Origin: an uncultured Oscillospiraceae bacterium
Lineage (GTDB): Bacteria; Bacillota; Clostridia; Oscillospirales; Oscillospiraceae
Assembly (NCBI GenBank): GCA_934646175.1
Contig: CAKUEI010000006.1
Location: 1 to 32,625, forward strand
DNA: 32,625 nucleotides
Direction: 5' to 3'
Position 1 is the first letter of the stretch. Each line of letters begins with the position of its first letter. The notes under the pieces are model-generated. The model saw only the letters and a program-made list of their open reading frames with translations, did no database searches and was not told where the DNA came from. Below are positions 1-6,925 of the stretch, in pieces. Made by a program: the position numbers and the translations under genes.

Positions 1-587
1 CCCGCTTCATAGACATACCGGACAGAGGCATAGAACCAGTCGCTCTCCTTCACGTCAGCAAAGGGCAGGGCGCTTTCCGTGACCGTCGCGCCACCCTGAA
101 GCAGCACTGACGCGTCCTCGCTTTCCGCCGTGAACACCGCCGTCGTCCCCTCCGCTGCCAGATAGCGGTGGAAGGCCGTCGTGGTACTGCCCGAGGCGAC
201 CTCCGCCCCGACGGTCATATCCACAACAGCGCCGCTGTGACTCACCCGGAAGGTGCCGTTGACCACCAGAACTCCGGCACCTGTCTGGACCGTAATGCGG
301 CCGCCATGCTTCACCTGCGTCACGGTCTCTTCCCCACCGCTCAGCTGGGCTGAAAGGCGCTCGTTGGCTTTCTGCAGCTCTTTTTCCGCACTCTGTCCGG
401 CGCTTTCCAGCTTCTCCGCCGCCTGGGCCTCGATCTGCCCATAGGCGGAGGGCAGATAGGTGCCGTCCAGATAGCTTTTGTTCACCAATGGGTCCCTATT
501 GGTCCCGCCGCCGGCGGCAACAGCCGCCGCGCAGCCGATGCACAGGACGCAGGCAAGGGCGATCCCCGTTATGCAGCGCTTTTTCAT
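1..587 (-). CDS. Secreted SLH-domain protein, partial (C-terminus beyond the window)
   Basis: About 195 codons are visible before the gene runs off the window edge. The protein starts with a Lys-Lys-Arg signal peptide and a hydrophobic core (residues 7-25) ending in Ala-rich sequence. The cysteine at 19 is not in a good lipobox, so cleavage by signal peptidase I is more likely. Residues 50-80 are Ala/Glu/Gln-rich and could form a short coiled coil. A beta-rich stretch follows, and the last visible residues (FADVKESDWFYASV, about 175-195) are the start of an S-layer homology repeat, which in this family binds secondary wall polymers. Its ATG overlaps the rex TGA (ATGA), so it is probably cotranscribed and translationally coupled with rex. 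The exact function is unknown. Confidence 0.75.
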   Translation of the reverse strand, partial: MKKRCITGIALACVLCIGCAAAVAAGGGTNRDPLVNKSYLDGTYLPSAYGQIEAQAAEKLESAGQSAEKELQKANERLSAQLSGGEETVTQVKHGGRITVQTGAGVLVVNGTFRVSHSGAVVDMTVGAEVASGSTTTAFHRYLAAEGTTAVFTAESEDASVLLQGGATVTESALPFADVKESDWFYASVRYVYEA

Positions 588-1228
588 TCTTCCGTGATCA
601 TGTAGCTCAGCGCCAGCAGACTGTCCGCGAAGTGAACGTTTTCCACCACCACGCCGCTACTTTCATCAATGTCCAGATCGGTGTTGGCAAAATTCCAAAT
701 GCCCTTCACGTTGCAGTCCACCAGCAGACGGGCCACATCCTTGGCATTGGCCTTCGGCACCGTGATCACGCCCAGTTCTACGGGATGATCCTGCAAAAAT
801 GCCCGCGCGTCGCTGGGGTCATAAATGGGCACGCCGAACAGCTCGGTCCCCACCATGTGGGGGTCCACTTCAAAGGCGGCTAAGAGTTTGACGCCGTTTT
901 TCCCGAAGTTAAAGTTGCCGATCAGGGCGCGGCCCAGGTTGCCCACGCCGAACAGCACCGCCTCGTGCCCTTCGTTCATGCCCAGAATGTCGGCGATCTC
1001 ATCCTTCAGCTTGTCCACGCCGTATCCGTATCCCCGCTGGCCGAACTCCCCGAAGCAGGAGAGATCCTGCCGGATCTGAGATGCTGTAAAGCCCATTGCC
1101 TTTCCAAGCATATTGGAGGAAACGCGCGATACGCCCGCGACCTGCAGTTCGCTCAAGTGCCGGTAATACCGCGGAAGGCGCCGGATCACCGCATTGGAGA
1201 CTCTGCTCTTCTTCATCTTCATCTTCAT
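584..1228 (-). CDS. rex: Redox-sensing transcriptional repressor Rex
   Basis: 214 residues, normal for Rex. The N-terminal winged helix (about 10-80) includes the typical SxxIRxDLSxFGEFG segment. The Rossmann domain follows, with the NAD(H)-binding motif GVGNLGRAL near residue 95, then the C-terminal helix. In the family, Rex represses fermentation and respiration genes until the NADH/NAD+ ratio rises, when NADH releases it from DNA. Of the three closely spaced ATGs (MKMKMKK) I chose the first because AGAAGG lies 5 bases upstream. The gene has its own strong promoter and is followed without a gap by the SLH gene. It sits downstream of the spoIIGA-sigE terminator. Confidence 0.96.
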   Translation of the reverse strand: MKMKMKKSRVSNAVIRRLPRYYRHLSELQVAGVSRVSSNMLGKAMGFTASQIRQDLSCFGEFGQRGYGYGVDKLKDEIADILGMNEGHEAVLFGVGNLGRALIGNFNFGKNGVKLLAAFEVDPHMVGTELFGVPIYDPSDARAFLQDHPVELGVITVPKANAKDVARLLVDCNVKGIWNFANTDLDIDESSGVVVENVHFADSLLALSYMITEE

Positions 1229-1272
1229 CCCAACCTTCTATTTTCCGTCCATGGCGGAATCTTTTTTCTATT

Positions 1273-1301
1273 ATTTTACCCCATGCAGGAAAACTTGTCA
1301 A
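1273..1301 (-). promoter_or_regulatory. Promoter of rex
   Basis: On the minus strand, a perfect -35 TTGACA (1296-1301) and a -10 TAAAAT (1273-1278) are separated by exactly 17 bases. It lies between the sigE terminator and rex, 45 bases upstream of the rex ATG. Confidence 0.8.
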
Positions 1302-1313
1302 ACTTTTTAACGA
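1295..1313. promoter_or_regulatory. Possible Rex operator over the rex -35 element
   Basis: The half-sites TTGTCAA (1295-1301) and TTAACGA (1307-1313) each differ by one base from the Rex consensus TTGTTAA/TTAACAA. The spacer is 5 bases rather than the usual 4, so the match is imperfect. The site overlaps the rex -35, where a repressor would block RNA polymerase. Confidence 0.35.
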
Positions 1314-1328
1314 GCTTTTGCAAAAAGA

Positions 1329-1359
1329 AATGCACCCCATTCCGCATTCGGGGCGCATT
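1329..1359 (-). terminator. Intrinsic terminator after sigE
   Basis: A 10-base stem (1329-1338 with 1350-1359, one G-U pair) with an 11-base loop is followed on the minus strand by TCTTTTTG. It lies 13 bases past the sigE stop and ends the spoIIGA-sigE unit before the rex promoter. Confidence 0.8.
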
Positions 1360-1372
1360 CTCCTGCTTTGGG

Positions 1373-2086
1373 TCAGATCATACGCAGAATTTCCCGCTTT
1401 AACCGGGCAATGATCCGCTTTTCCAGCCGGGATATGTAGGACTGAGAGATCCCCAGCCGGTCCGCCACCTCTTTCTGTGTACACTCCCTCGCACCGTGCA
1501 GTCCGTAGCGCATAGTGATGATCTTTCGCTCCCGCTCCGTCAGCTTTTCCAGCGCCTGAGCCAGCAGCTTCCGGTCCACATCCTCTTCGATGGGGCGGAC
1601 CACGATGTCGCTGTCCGTCCCCAGCACATCGGAAAGCAGCAGCTCATTGCCGTCCCAGTCTGTGTTCAGGGGCTCATCGAAGGAGATCTCGCTTTTCCGG
1701 GCGGATGTCTTGCGCAGGTGCATGAGGATCTCGTTTTCAATGCAGCGGGAGGCATAGGTCGCCAGCTTGATGTTCTTCGCCGGTTGATAGGTCCCCACCG
1801 CCTTGATCAAGCCGATGGTCCCGATGGAGATCAGGTCCTCCAGATGGATACCCGTATTTTCAAACCTCCTCGCCAGGTAGACCACCAGGCGCAGATTCCG
1901 CTCAATGAGCTGCGACTTGGCCCGCTCGCTTCCCGCCTCCATCTGGCGTATCAGCTCCGCCTCTTCCGCCCGGGTGAGAGGCGGAGGCAGGGAGTCGCTG
2001 CCTCCGATATACAAAATCTCATCCGCCATGCAGCTCTTCAGGCGCCAAATGAGCCGCCGCAGCCACCCCAACACGTACTTCACCAT
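1373..2086 (-). CDS. sigE: RNA polymerase sporulation sigma factor SigE (pro-sigma-E)
   Basis: 237 residues, closely matching Bacillus SigE in order and motifs. Residues 1-29 form a basic, hydrophobic pro-sequence that tethers the inactive form to the membrane, followed by YIGGSDSLPPPL, the region around the known processing site. Region 2 (about 62-125) carries ERNLRLVVY and the promoter-melting helix. Region 4 (about 180-235) ends in the helix-turn-helix TQKEVADRLGISQSYISR. SigE drives early mother-cell transcription after asymmetric division. The start is fixed by GAGGGGG just upstream and by homology; the gene overlaps the 3' end of spoIIGA by 7 bases. The frame stays open for a long way upstream, but that sequence is antisense or out-of-frame spoIIGA. 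Confidence 0.97.
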   Translation of the reverse strand: MVKYVLGWLRRLIWRLKSCMADEILYIGGSDSLPPPLTRAEEAELIRQMEAGSERAKSQLIERNLRLVVYLARRFENTGIHLEDLISIGTIGLIKAVGTYQPAKNIKLATYASRCIENEILMHLRKTSARKSEISFDEPLNTDWDGNELLLSDVLGTDSDIVVRPIEEDVDRKLLAQALEKLTERERKIITMRYGLHGARECTQKEVADRLGISQSYISRLEKRIIARLKREILRMI

Positions 2087-2961
2087 GCCGTTCCCCCTCT
2101 TTCCGTCACGCCCACCAGCGCGCAGTAAGTACCGTTTTCCGTCACCGGGCCGGGGGACAATGCCACCAGCATGGCACCGCACGATTCCCCGTCGATGGTC
2201 ACCCGGTCCGGCCGGAGGGCCAGCAGCATCCCCTGCTCCACGCCGATGGCCCGATAGGGGATCAGCCGCAACCGCCCCTGCATGGGCCCCTCCGCAAAGT
2301 GCTTCATAGCCTCCGCCGGGGCATATAGTTCCTCCCGGCGCAGCATCTGCTCCCGGGGAAAGAGGGGCGTCATCCGTTCCCCTTCCGCCACCAACACTGG
2401 CTTGCCGGAGAGCGGGTCGGTCAGGCTGTTCCCCGTGTCGATCAGCGCCCTGCACGAGACCTTGTGCCCGAATAATTCCACCGTCACGGGGACGATCCCA
2501 CCCTTCCCCTGCTTTCCGCCGAACAGCCGCCGGAACACCAGTGCAAACACCAGATAGCACGCCGCGGCGGCCAGAAGCACGGTCTTCAGATCCATCTGCG
2601 GCCAAAGAATGCCGTTTTTCAGTCCCACCGCCCTGCCACCCAGATAGCCCACCGCCAGCACCGCGCCCCCCAGCGCACAGGAGAGGGCCAGAAACAGCAG
2701 GGTCAGCCGCATGAGCCGCCGCGCCCCGCCATAGGCGATCAGCGCCATCAGCACCGCCGCGGAGGCGGCACACAGGGGGTGCTGCAAAAAGCCAAGGCCC
2801 GGCAAAAAGATGCCGCAGGCGTAAAGCCCGCCCGCCGCCGCAGCCAGAAGAAACCGCACCCGGTGCAGCACCTCTCCCGCCATGCGCGCGGCGGACAGCA
2901 GCAGAAGATAATCCACCGTAAAGTTCAAGAGAAACAGGGAATCTACGTAAACGACCTGCAT
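2080..2961 (-). CDS. spoIIGA: Sporulation sigma-E processing aspartic protease SpoIIGA
   Basis: 293 residues. The N-terminal half (about 1-145) holds roughly five hydrophobic membrane segments. The C-terminal half is a soluble retropepsin-like domain with the active-site motif ALIDTGNSLTDP (Asp175). In the family, SpoIIGA sits in the septal membrane, dimerises, and cleaves pro-SigE after a signal from SpoIIR of the forespore. The ATG at 2961 is preferred over an in-frame ATG 30 bases upstream because GGAGGGG lies just before it and the protein then starts directly with a membrane segment. It overlaps sigE by 7 bases, so enzyme and substrate are coupled. Confidence 0.95.
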   Translation of the reverse strand: MQVVYVDSLFLLNFTVDYLLLLSAARMAGEVLHRVRFLLAAAAGGLYACGIFLPGLGFLQHPLCAASAAVLMALIAYGGARRLMRLTLLFLALSCALGGAVLAVGYLGGRAVGLKNGILWPQMDLKTVLLAAAACYLVFALVFRRLFGGKQGKGGIVPVTVELFGHKVSCRALIDTGNSLTDPLSGKPVLVAEGERMTPLFPREQMLRREELYAPAEAMKHFAEGPMQGRLRLIPYRAIGVEQGMLLALRPDRVTIDGESCGAMLVALSPGPVTENGTYCALVGVTERGGTAW

Positions 2962-2989
2962 CTTTTCCCCTCCCCCCTGTCTCGTCCCC

Positions 2990-2995
2990 ATTATA
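2990..2995 (-). promoter_or_regulatory. -10 element upstream of spoIIGA
   Basis: A perfect TATAAT on the minus strand lies 28 bases before the spoIIGA ATG. No good -35 is found 16-18 bases further up (CCCTTT is there). A strong -10 without a placed -35 would fit activator dependence, and in Bacillus the spoIIG promoter needs Spo0A~P. I found no clear TTCGACA box, so the Spo0A link is inference. Confidence 0.5.
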
Positions 2996-3040
2996 CCCGG
3001 GGGCGATCACAAAAAGGGTCGGAATGCGTACGCAAAAAAG

Positions 3041-3072
3041 GAGGGGCACACCGTGCAATCGGTGCGCCCCTC
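3041..3072 (-). terminator. Terminator after the DUF951 gene
   Basis: A 13-base stem (3041-3053 with 3060-3072, one G-U pair) with loop TGCAAT is followed on the minus strand by CTTTTTTG. It begins 6 bases past the DUF951 stop and separates that gene from spoIIGA. Confidence 0.88.
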
Positions 3073-3078
3073 CCGCAT

Positions 3079-3261
3079 TTATTCCGCCGGAAGGACCTGT
3101 TTGATCTGTTTTTCCGCCTTGCTGCGCGGAAGCATCACCTCACGGCCGCACCCGCAGCAGCGGAGCTTGAAGTCCATGCCCACCCGCAGCACCTGCCATT
3201 CCCGACTGCCGCAGGGATGCTCTTTTTTCAGCTGCAAACGGTCTCCCACATGAATATCCAT
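3079..3261 (-). CDS. DUF951 family small protein (YyzM-like)
   Basis: 60 residues. The pattern GDRLQLKKEHPCGSREW, then LRVGMDF, LRCCGCGREVMLPRSK, is diagnostic of DUF951. Cysteines at the PCG turn and in CCGCG could bind a metal, but this is inference. The function is unknown. The family is common next to parB/ychF genes in Firmicutes; here it is a single-gene unit with its own terminator, diverging from the S1-domain gene. The ATG at 3261 is chosen by homology (family members begin with the GD turn close to the N-terminus) and by AAAGGGG about 10 bases upstream. Confidence 0.88.
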   Translation of the reverse strand: MDIHVGDRLQLKKEHPCGSREWQVLRVGMDFKLRCCGCGREVMLPRSKAEKQIKQVLPAE

Positions 3262-3320
3262 GTCCTCTGTTCCCCTTTCCGCTTTTTTGCCGCACGGGAA
3301 ATTTCCGATGCGGATGCTGC

Positions 3321-3348
3321 ATAGTATCTTCTATCCGGACCACTGCAA
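3321..3348 (-). promoter_or_regulatory. Candidate promoter of the DUF951 gene
   Basis: TTGCAG (3343-3348) and TACTAT (3321-3326) on the minus strand are 16 bases apart. The -35 touches the plus-strand ribosome binding site of the divergent S1-domain gene. The match is moderate. Confidence 0.4.
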
Positions 3349-3361
3349 AGGAGCTGAAACG

Positions 3362-4258
3362 ATGAATTCATTTCTGCCTGAAGGGCTTACGCCCGGCGTC
3401 TGTCCGCCGGATGATGCCAGAGAGCGTCTTCTTCTCTCCCGGCGGAGCGGTCTCATTCTGGAGGGGCAGGCCCTGTGCTGCACCGCCGAGCACGATCTTC
3501 TGGTGTCCTACGGCGGCGTGACCGGCCGCATACCCCGCACCGAGGCTGCCCTCGGCATCACGGAAGGCGTCACCAAGGAGATTGCCATCCTCTCCCGTGT
3601 TGGAAAGCCCATTTGCTTTACGGTCACACAGCTTCCTGGCTGCGATCCTGTATCCGAGCCGGTCTTCTCCCGCTGCGCAGCTCAACGGGCGGTGCTGAGC
3701 CATCTTTCTGTCCTTCCGATCGGTTCCGTGCTCCCCGCCGTCGTAACCCGGCTGGAGCCCTTCGGTTCCTTTCTGGATGTGGGCTGCGGCGTCGTCACCC
3801 TGCTGGGTCTGGACGCCATCTCCGTCGCCCGTATCCGACATCCCGCTGACCGGTTCCGCGTCGGCCAGCAGATCTATGTCGTCCTGCGGGGAGTTGACCT
3901 TGCCCGTGATCGGGTCTGGGTGTCGCACAAAGAGCTTCTCGGAACCTGGTCGGAAAACGCCGCCCGGTTCACCCCGGGCATGACTGTCACCGGCCGAGTG
4001 TGCGGAGTCAAAAGCTATGGCATCTTTGTCGAGCTGCTGCCCAACCTCTCCGGTCTTGCAGAGCCGCAGGAGAGCATCTCGGAGGGCGACCGGGTTTCCG
4101 TCTTCCTGAAGGCCATCCAGCCGGAACGGCAGAAGATCAAGCTCCTGATCATCGATCGCCTTCCGCCCGACCATGCCCCTCCGTCCCTTCCCTATACCCA
4201 GACAAGCGGCGTGGTGACCGGGTGGCAGTACGGTCTTACTTCTCCCCCGTCCCCTTGA
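3362..4258 (+). CDS. S1-domain RNA-binding protein (ribosomal protein S1-like)
   Basis: 298 residues. Two S1 (OB-fold) repeats are visible in the second half: about 120-190 (GSVLPAVVTRLEPFGSFLDV) and about 200-265 (GMTVTGRVCGVKSYGIFVEL), each with the typical Gly-x-Val...Gly-x-Phe pattern. The N-terminal 110 residues resemble a degenerate S1-like region seen in short clostridial S1 proteins. It is much shorter than the six-repeat E. coli S1, so a role in translation or RNA binding is likely but not certain. The ATG at 3362 is chosen because AAGGAG lies 8 bases upstream; the frame is open 102 bases earlier without a ribosome binding site. The last 23 bases overlap the rarA 3' end. Confidence 0.82.
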   Translation: MNSFLPEGLTPGVCPPDDARERLLLSRRSGLILEGQALCCTAEHDLLVSYGGVTGRIPRTEAALGITEGVTKEIAILSRVGKPICFTVTQLPGCDPVSEPVFSRCAAQRAVLSHLSVLPIGSVLPAVVTRLEPFGSFLDVGCGVVTLLGLDAISVARIRHPADRFRVGQQIYVVLRGVDLARDRVWVSHKELLGTWSENAARFTPGMTVTGRVCGVKSYGIFVELLPNLSGLAEPQESISEGDRVSVFLKAIQPERQKIKLLIIDRLPPDHAPPSLPYTQTSGVVTGWQYGLTSPPSP

Positions 4259-5510
4259 TCTCGTCCCAGTAGCGTTTGGCTGCCTGCTCCGTTTTATTGG
4301 GGCCGTAGGTGTAGTAATGGGTCCCTACCAACTCATCCGGCAAGTATTGCTGCTTTACATAGTGGTTGGGGTAATCGTGGGGGTAAAGATAGCCCTGATC
4401 CCGCTCCTGCCCGCTGGAATCCGCATGGACATTCTGAAGCTGCCGAGGAAAATCCCCCAGCTTGCCCGCCCGGACATCCGCAAGGGCGGCGTCCATGGCC
4501 AGATAGCCAGTATTCGACTTAGGGGCCGTGGCCATCAGCACCGCCGCGTCCCCCAGGGGAATACGCGCCTCCGGCATACCCAGCATATTGGCCGCGTCGA
4601 TGCAGGCTTTGACAATGGGGATGATCTGGGGGTAGGCAAGGCCGATGTCCTCACAGGCCACCACCATCATCCGGCGGCAGGCGGAGATCATGTCGCCCGC
4701 CTCCAGAAGACGGGCCAGATAGTGCATCGCCGCGTCCGGGTCCGACCCGCGGATGGACTTCTGCAGGGCCGAAATGGTGTCGTAATGGTTGTCCCCGTCC
4801 CGGTCATAGCGCATGGCGGAGCGCTGCGCCGCCAACTCTGCGTCCGCTTTGGTGACCAGCAGGGTCCCGTCCTTCATTTTGCCGGTGTGCATCAGCACCT
4901 CCACGGCATTCAGCGCTTTGCGCACATCCCCGCCGCAGCCGGTTGCCACAAGCTCCCGGACGCCGTCCTCCCACTGGGCGGTCACGTTCAGCCGCTGCTC
5001 CAGAAAGGCAACGCCCCGGTCGATGGCCGGGAGGATGTCTCCGGCGCTGACCGGCTTAAACTCAAAAATGGTGGAGCGGGACAAAATGGCGTTAAAGACG
5101 TAAAAATACGGATTCTCTGTTGTGGAGGCGATCAGGGTGATGTCCCCGCTCTCGATAAATTCCAGCAGGGACTGCTGCTGCTTTTTGTTGAAATACTGAA
5201 TCTCGTCCAGATAAAGCAGCACGCCGTTGGGGGCCATCAGAGTGCCCACTTCGCCGATGATGTCCTTGATATCGGAAAGGGAGGCCGTTGTGGCGTTCAG
5301 CCGCCGCAGGGTGCGATTGGTGCGCTTGGCGATGATGTTTGCCACCGTGGTCTTCCCCGTTCCAGACGGGCCGTAAAACACCAGATTAGGCACCTGGCCG
5401 CTTTCCACGATCCTGCGCAGAAGACCGTTTTCGCCCAGAATATGCTTCTGGCCCACCACGTCGTCCAGCGTCTGCGGGCGGATCTCATCCGCCAGCGGGC
5501 GGTCCTTCAT
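4236..5510 (-). CDS. rarA: Replication-associated recombination protein A (MgsA/RarA AAA+ ATPase)
   Basis: 424 residues, full length. The start RPLADEIRPQTLDDVVGQ is the family signature. Walker A is GPSGTGKT (47-54), Walker B is LLYLDEI (Asp102-Glu103), and the sensor segment STTENPYF is near 130. The C-terminal part (about 230-420) is the MgsA tetramerisation domain with YLYPHDYPNHYVKQQYLP. The protein acts at stalled forks and binds SSB and DNA ends in studied relatives. GGAAAGGAG lies 8 bases before the ATG. It follows the glyA terminator on the same strand; its own promoter is not evident. It converges with and overlaps the S1-domain gene. Confidence 0.96.
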   Translation of the reverse strand: MKDRPLADEIRPQTLDDVVGQKHILGENGLLRRIVESGQVPNLVFYGPSGTGKTTVANIIAKRTNRTLRRLNATTASLSDIKDIIGEVGTLMAPNGVLLYLDEIQYFNKKQQQSLLEFIESGDITLIASTTENPYFYVFNAILSRSTIFEFKPVSAGDILPAIDRGVAFLEQRLNVTAQWEDGVRELVATGCGGDVRKALNAVEVLMHTGKMKDGTLLVTKADAELAAQRSAMRYDRDGDNHYDTISALQKSIRGSDPDAAMHYLARLLEAGDMISACRRMMVVACEDIGLAYPQIIPIVKACIDAANMLGMPEARIPLGDAAVLMATAPKSNTGYLAMDAALADVRAGKLGDFPRQLQNVHADSSGQERDQGYLYPHDYPNHYVKQQYLPDELVGTHYYTYGPNKTEQAAKRYWDEIKGTGEK

Positions 5511-5544
5511 ACCGATCGCTCCTTTCCCGAAAGTTACAGGATAA

Positions 5545-5578
5545 AATGAGGCGAACGCGTTTTCACGTTCGCCTCATT
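5545..5578 (-). terminator. Terminator after glyA
   Basis: A perfect 13-base inverted repeat (5545-5557 with 5566-5578) with an 8-base loop lies 16 bases beyond the glyA stop. On the minus strand the stem ends in ATTTTATCC, a short T run, so some read-through into rarA is possible. Confidence 0.75.
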
Positions 5579-5593
5579 CTAACATATGTTCGA

Positions 5594-6838
5594 TTATTCG
5601 TAAAGGGGATATTTGGTGCAGAGCACGCCGACCTCTTCCCGGATGGCGTCCGCCTGATGCTCAAAATCGTGAGCCGCCTGACAGATCAGCTTGCCGATGA
5701 CGGTCATGTCCTCCTCCCGGAAGCCGCGGGACGTGGCCGCCGGAGTCCCGATCCGGATACCGGAGGTGACGAAGGGCTTCTGCGGGTCGTTGGGGATGGT
5801 GTTCTTATTGACGGTAATATAGACCTCGTCCAGCCGGTGTTCCATCTCCTTGCCGGTGATGCCGCTCTTTCTCAGGTCCACCAGCATCAGGTGGTTATCC
5901 GTTCCGCCGGAGACCAGGTCCAGCCCGTTTTCCAAAATAGAGTCCGCCAGTGCCTTTGCGTTTTTCACGATCTGCTGCTGATAGACCTTGAATTCCGGCT
6001 TCAGTGCCTCACCCAGGGCCACGGCCTTCGCCGCGATGATGTGCTCCAGGGGGCCGCCCTGAGAACCGGGGAATACCGCCTTGTCAATCTTCTTTGCGAT
6101 CTCCTCATCGTTGCAGAGGATCAGGCCGCCCCGGGGGCCGCGCAGGGTCTTGTGGGTGGTGGTGGAGACCACGTCGGCATAGTCCACGGGATTGGGATGC
6201 AGTCCCGCCGCCACCAGTCCGGCAATGTGCGCCATGTCCACAAACAGATAGGCACCCACCTCATGAGCGATGTCCGCAAAGGTCTTAAAGTCAATGATGC
6301 GCGGATAGGCGGACGCACCGGCGATGATCATCTTCGGGCGGCATTCCTTCGCCTTTTCCCGTACCTGATCATAGTCGATAAAGCCGTTATCGTCCACGCC
6401 GTAGGGGACGATGTGATAATTCTTGCCGGAATAGTTCACCGGGGAGCCGTGGGTCAGGTGCCCGCCGTTAGCAAGGTCCATGCCCATAACCGTATCGCCC
6501 TCCGCGCAAAGGGCCTGATAAACGGCATAGTTGGCGTTTGCGCCAGAATGGGGCTGCACGTTTGCAAACTTCGCGCCGTACAGTTCCTTCGCCCGCTCGC
6601 GGGCCAGGTTTTCCACCACGTCCACGCACTGGCAGCCGCCGTAATAACGCTTTCCGGGGTACCCTTCCGCGTACTTGTTGGTCAGCACCGTGCCCGCTGC
6701 GGCGAGGACCGCTTCGCTGACAAAGTTTTCCGATGCGATCAGCTCAATATTTCTCCGCTGGCGGTCATACTCCGCGCGCACCGCTGCGCCCACCTCCGGA
6801 TCCTGAGACGCCAGAAAATCCATCCATTCCTTGACCAT
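5594..6838 (-). CDS. glyA: Serine hydroxymethyltransferase
   Basis: 414 residues, the standard length. It converts serine and tetrahydrofolate to glycine and 5,10-methylene-tetrahydrofolate, supplying one-carbon units in the cytosol. PLP binds Lys230 in VSTTTHKTLRGPRGG; other conserved parts are IELIASENFVS (31-41), YPGKRYYGG (60-68) and VDMAHIAGLVAAG (200-212). The ATG at 6838 has AGGAGG 7 bases upstream and begins at the usual family N-terminus; the open frame extending further upstream is antisense to nth. The gene diverges from nth with overlapping promoters. Confidence 0.98.
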   Translation of the reverse strand: MVKEWMDFLASQDPEVGAAVRAEYDRQRRNIELIASENFVSEAVLAAAGTVLTNKYAEGYPGKRYYGGCQCVDVVENLARERAKELYGAKFANVQPHSGANANYAVYQALCAEGDTVMGMDLANGGHLTHGSPVNYSGKNYHIVPYGVDDNGFIDYDQVREKAKECRPKMIIAGASAYPRIIDFKTFADIAHEVGAYLFVDMAHIAGLVAAGLHPNPVDYADVVSTTTHKTLRGPRGGLILCNDEEIAKKIDKAVFPGSQGGPLEHIIAAKAVALGEALKPEFKVYQQQIVKNAKALADSILENGLDLVSGGTDNHLMLVDLRKSGITGKEMEHRLDEVYITVNKNTIPNDPQKPFVTSGIRIGTPAATSRGFREEDMTVIGKLICQAAHDFEHQADAIREEVGVLCTKYPLYE

Positions 6839-6883
6839 ACCGGGACCTCCTCTGCTTTTTTTTGTCGCTTTTGGCATGGGACT

Positions 6884-6912
6884 ATGATATAATTGTAAAG
6901 TATTCTCGTCAA
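6884..6912 (-). promoter_or_regulatory. Promoter of glyA, overlapping the nth promoter
   Basis: TTGACG (6907-6912), a 17-base spacer and TATCAT (6884-6889) on the minus strand, 46 bases before the glyA ATG. Its -10 overlaps the nth -10, and its -35 lies over the nth ribosome binding site. Confidence 0.65.
6885..6893 (+). promoter_or_regulatory. Extended -10 promoter of nth
   Basis: TGATATAAT: a perfect -10 with the upstream TG of an extended -10, which can work with a poor -35. The nearest -35-like sequence is TTGTCG with a 20-base spacer. It is 33 bases from the nth ATG. Confidence 0.65.
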
Positions 6913-6925
6913 GAGGTGAATGTCC

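Noticed and set aside
1373..3058. A 561-codon frame that would fuse extra sequence to the N-terminus of SigE
   Set aside because: The extra part is an out-of-frame reading of spoIIGA. SigE has a well-placed ribosome binding site and a normal pro-sequence at 2086.
6839..6925. Glycine riboswitch or T-box before glyA
   Set aside because: The leader between promoter and glyA start is under 50 bases, too short for either, and no core motif is seen.
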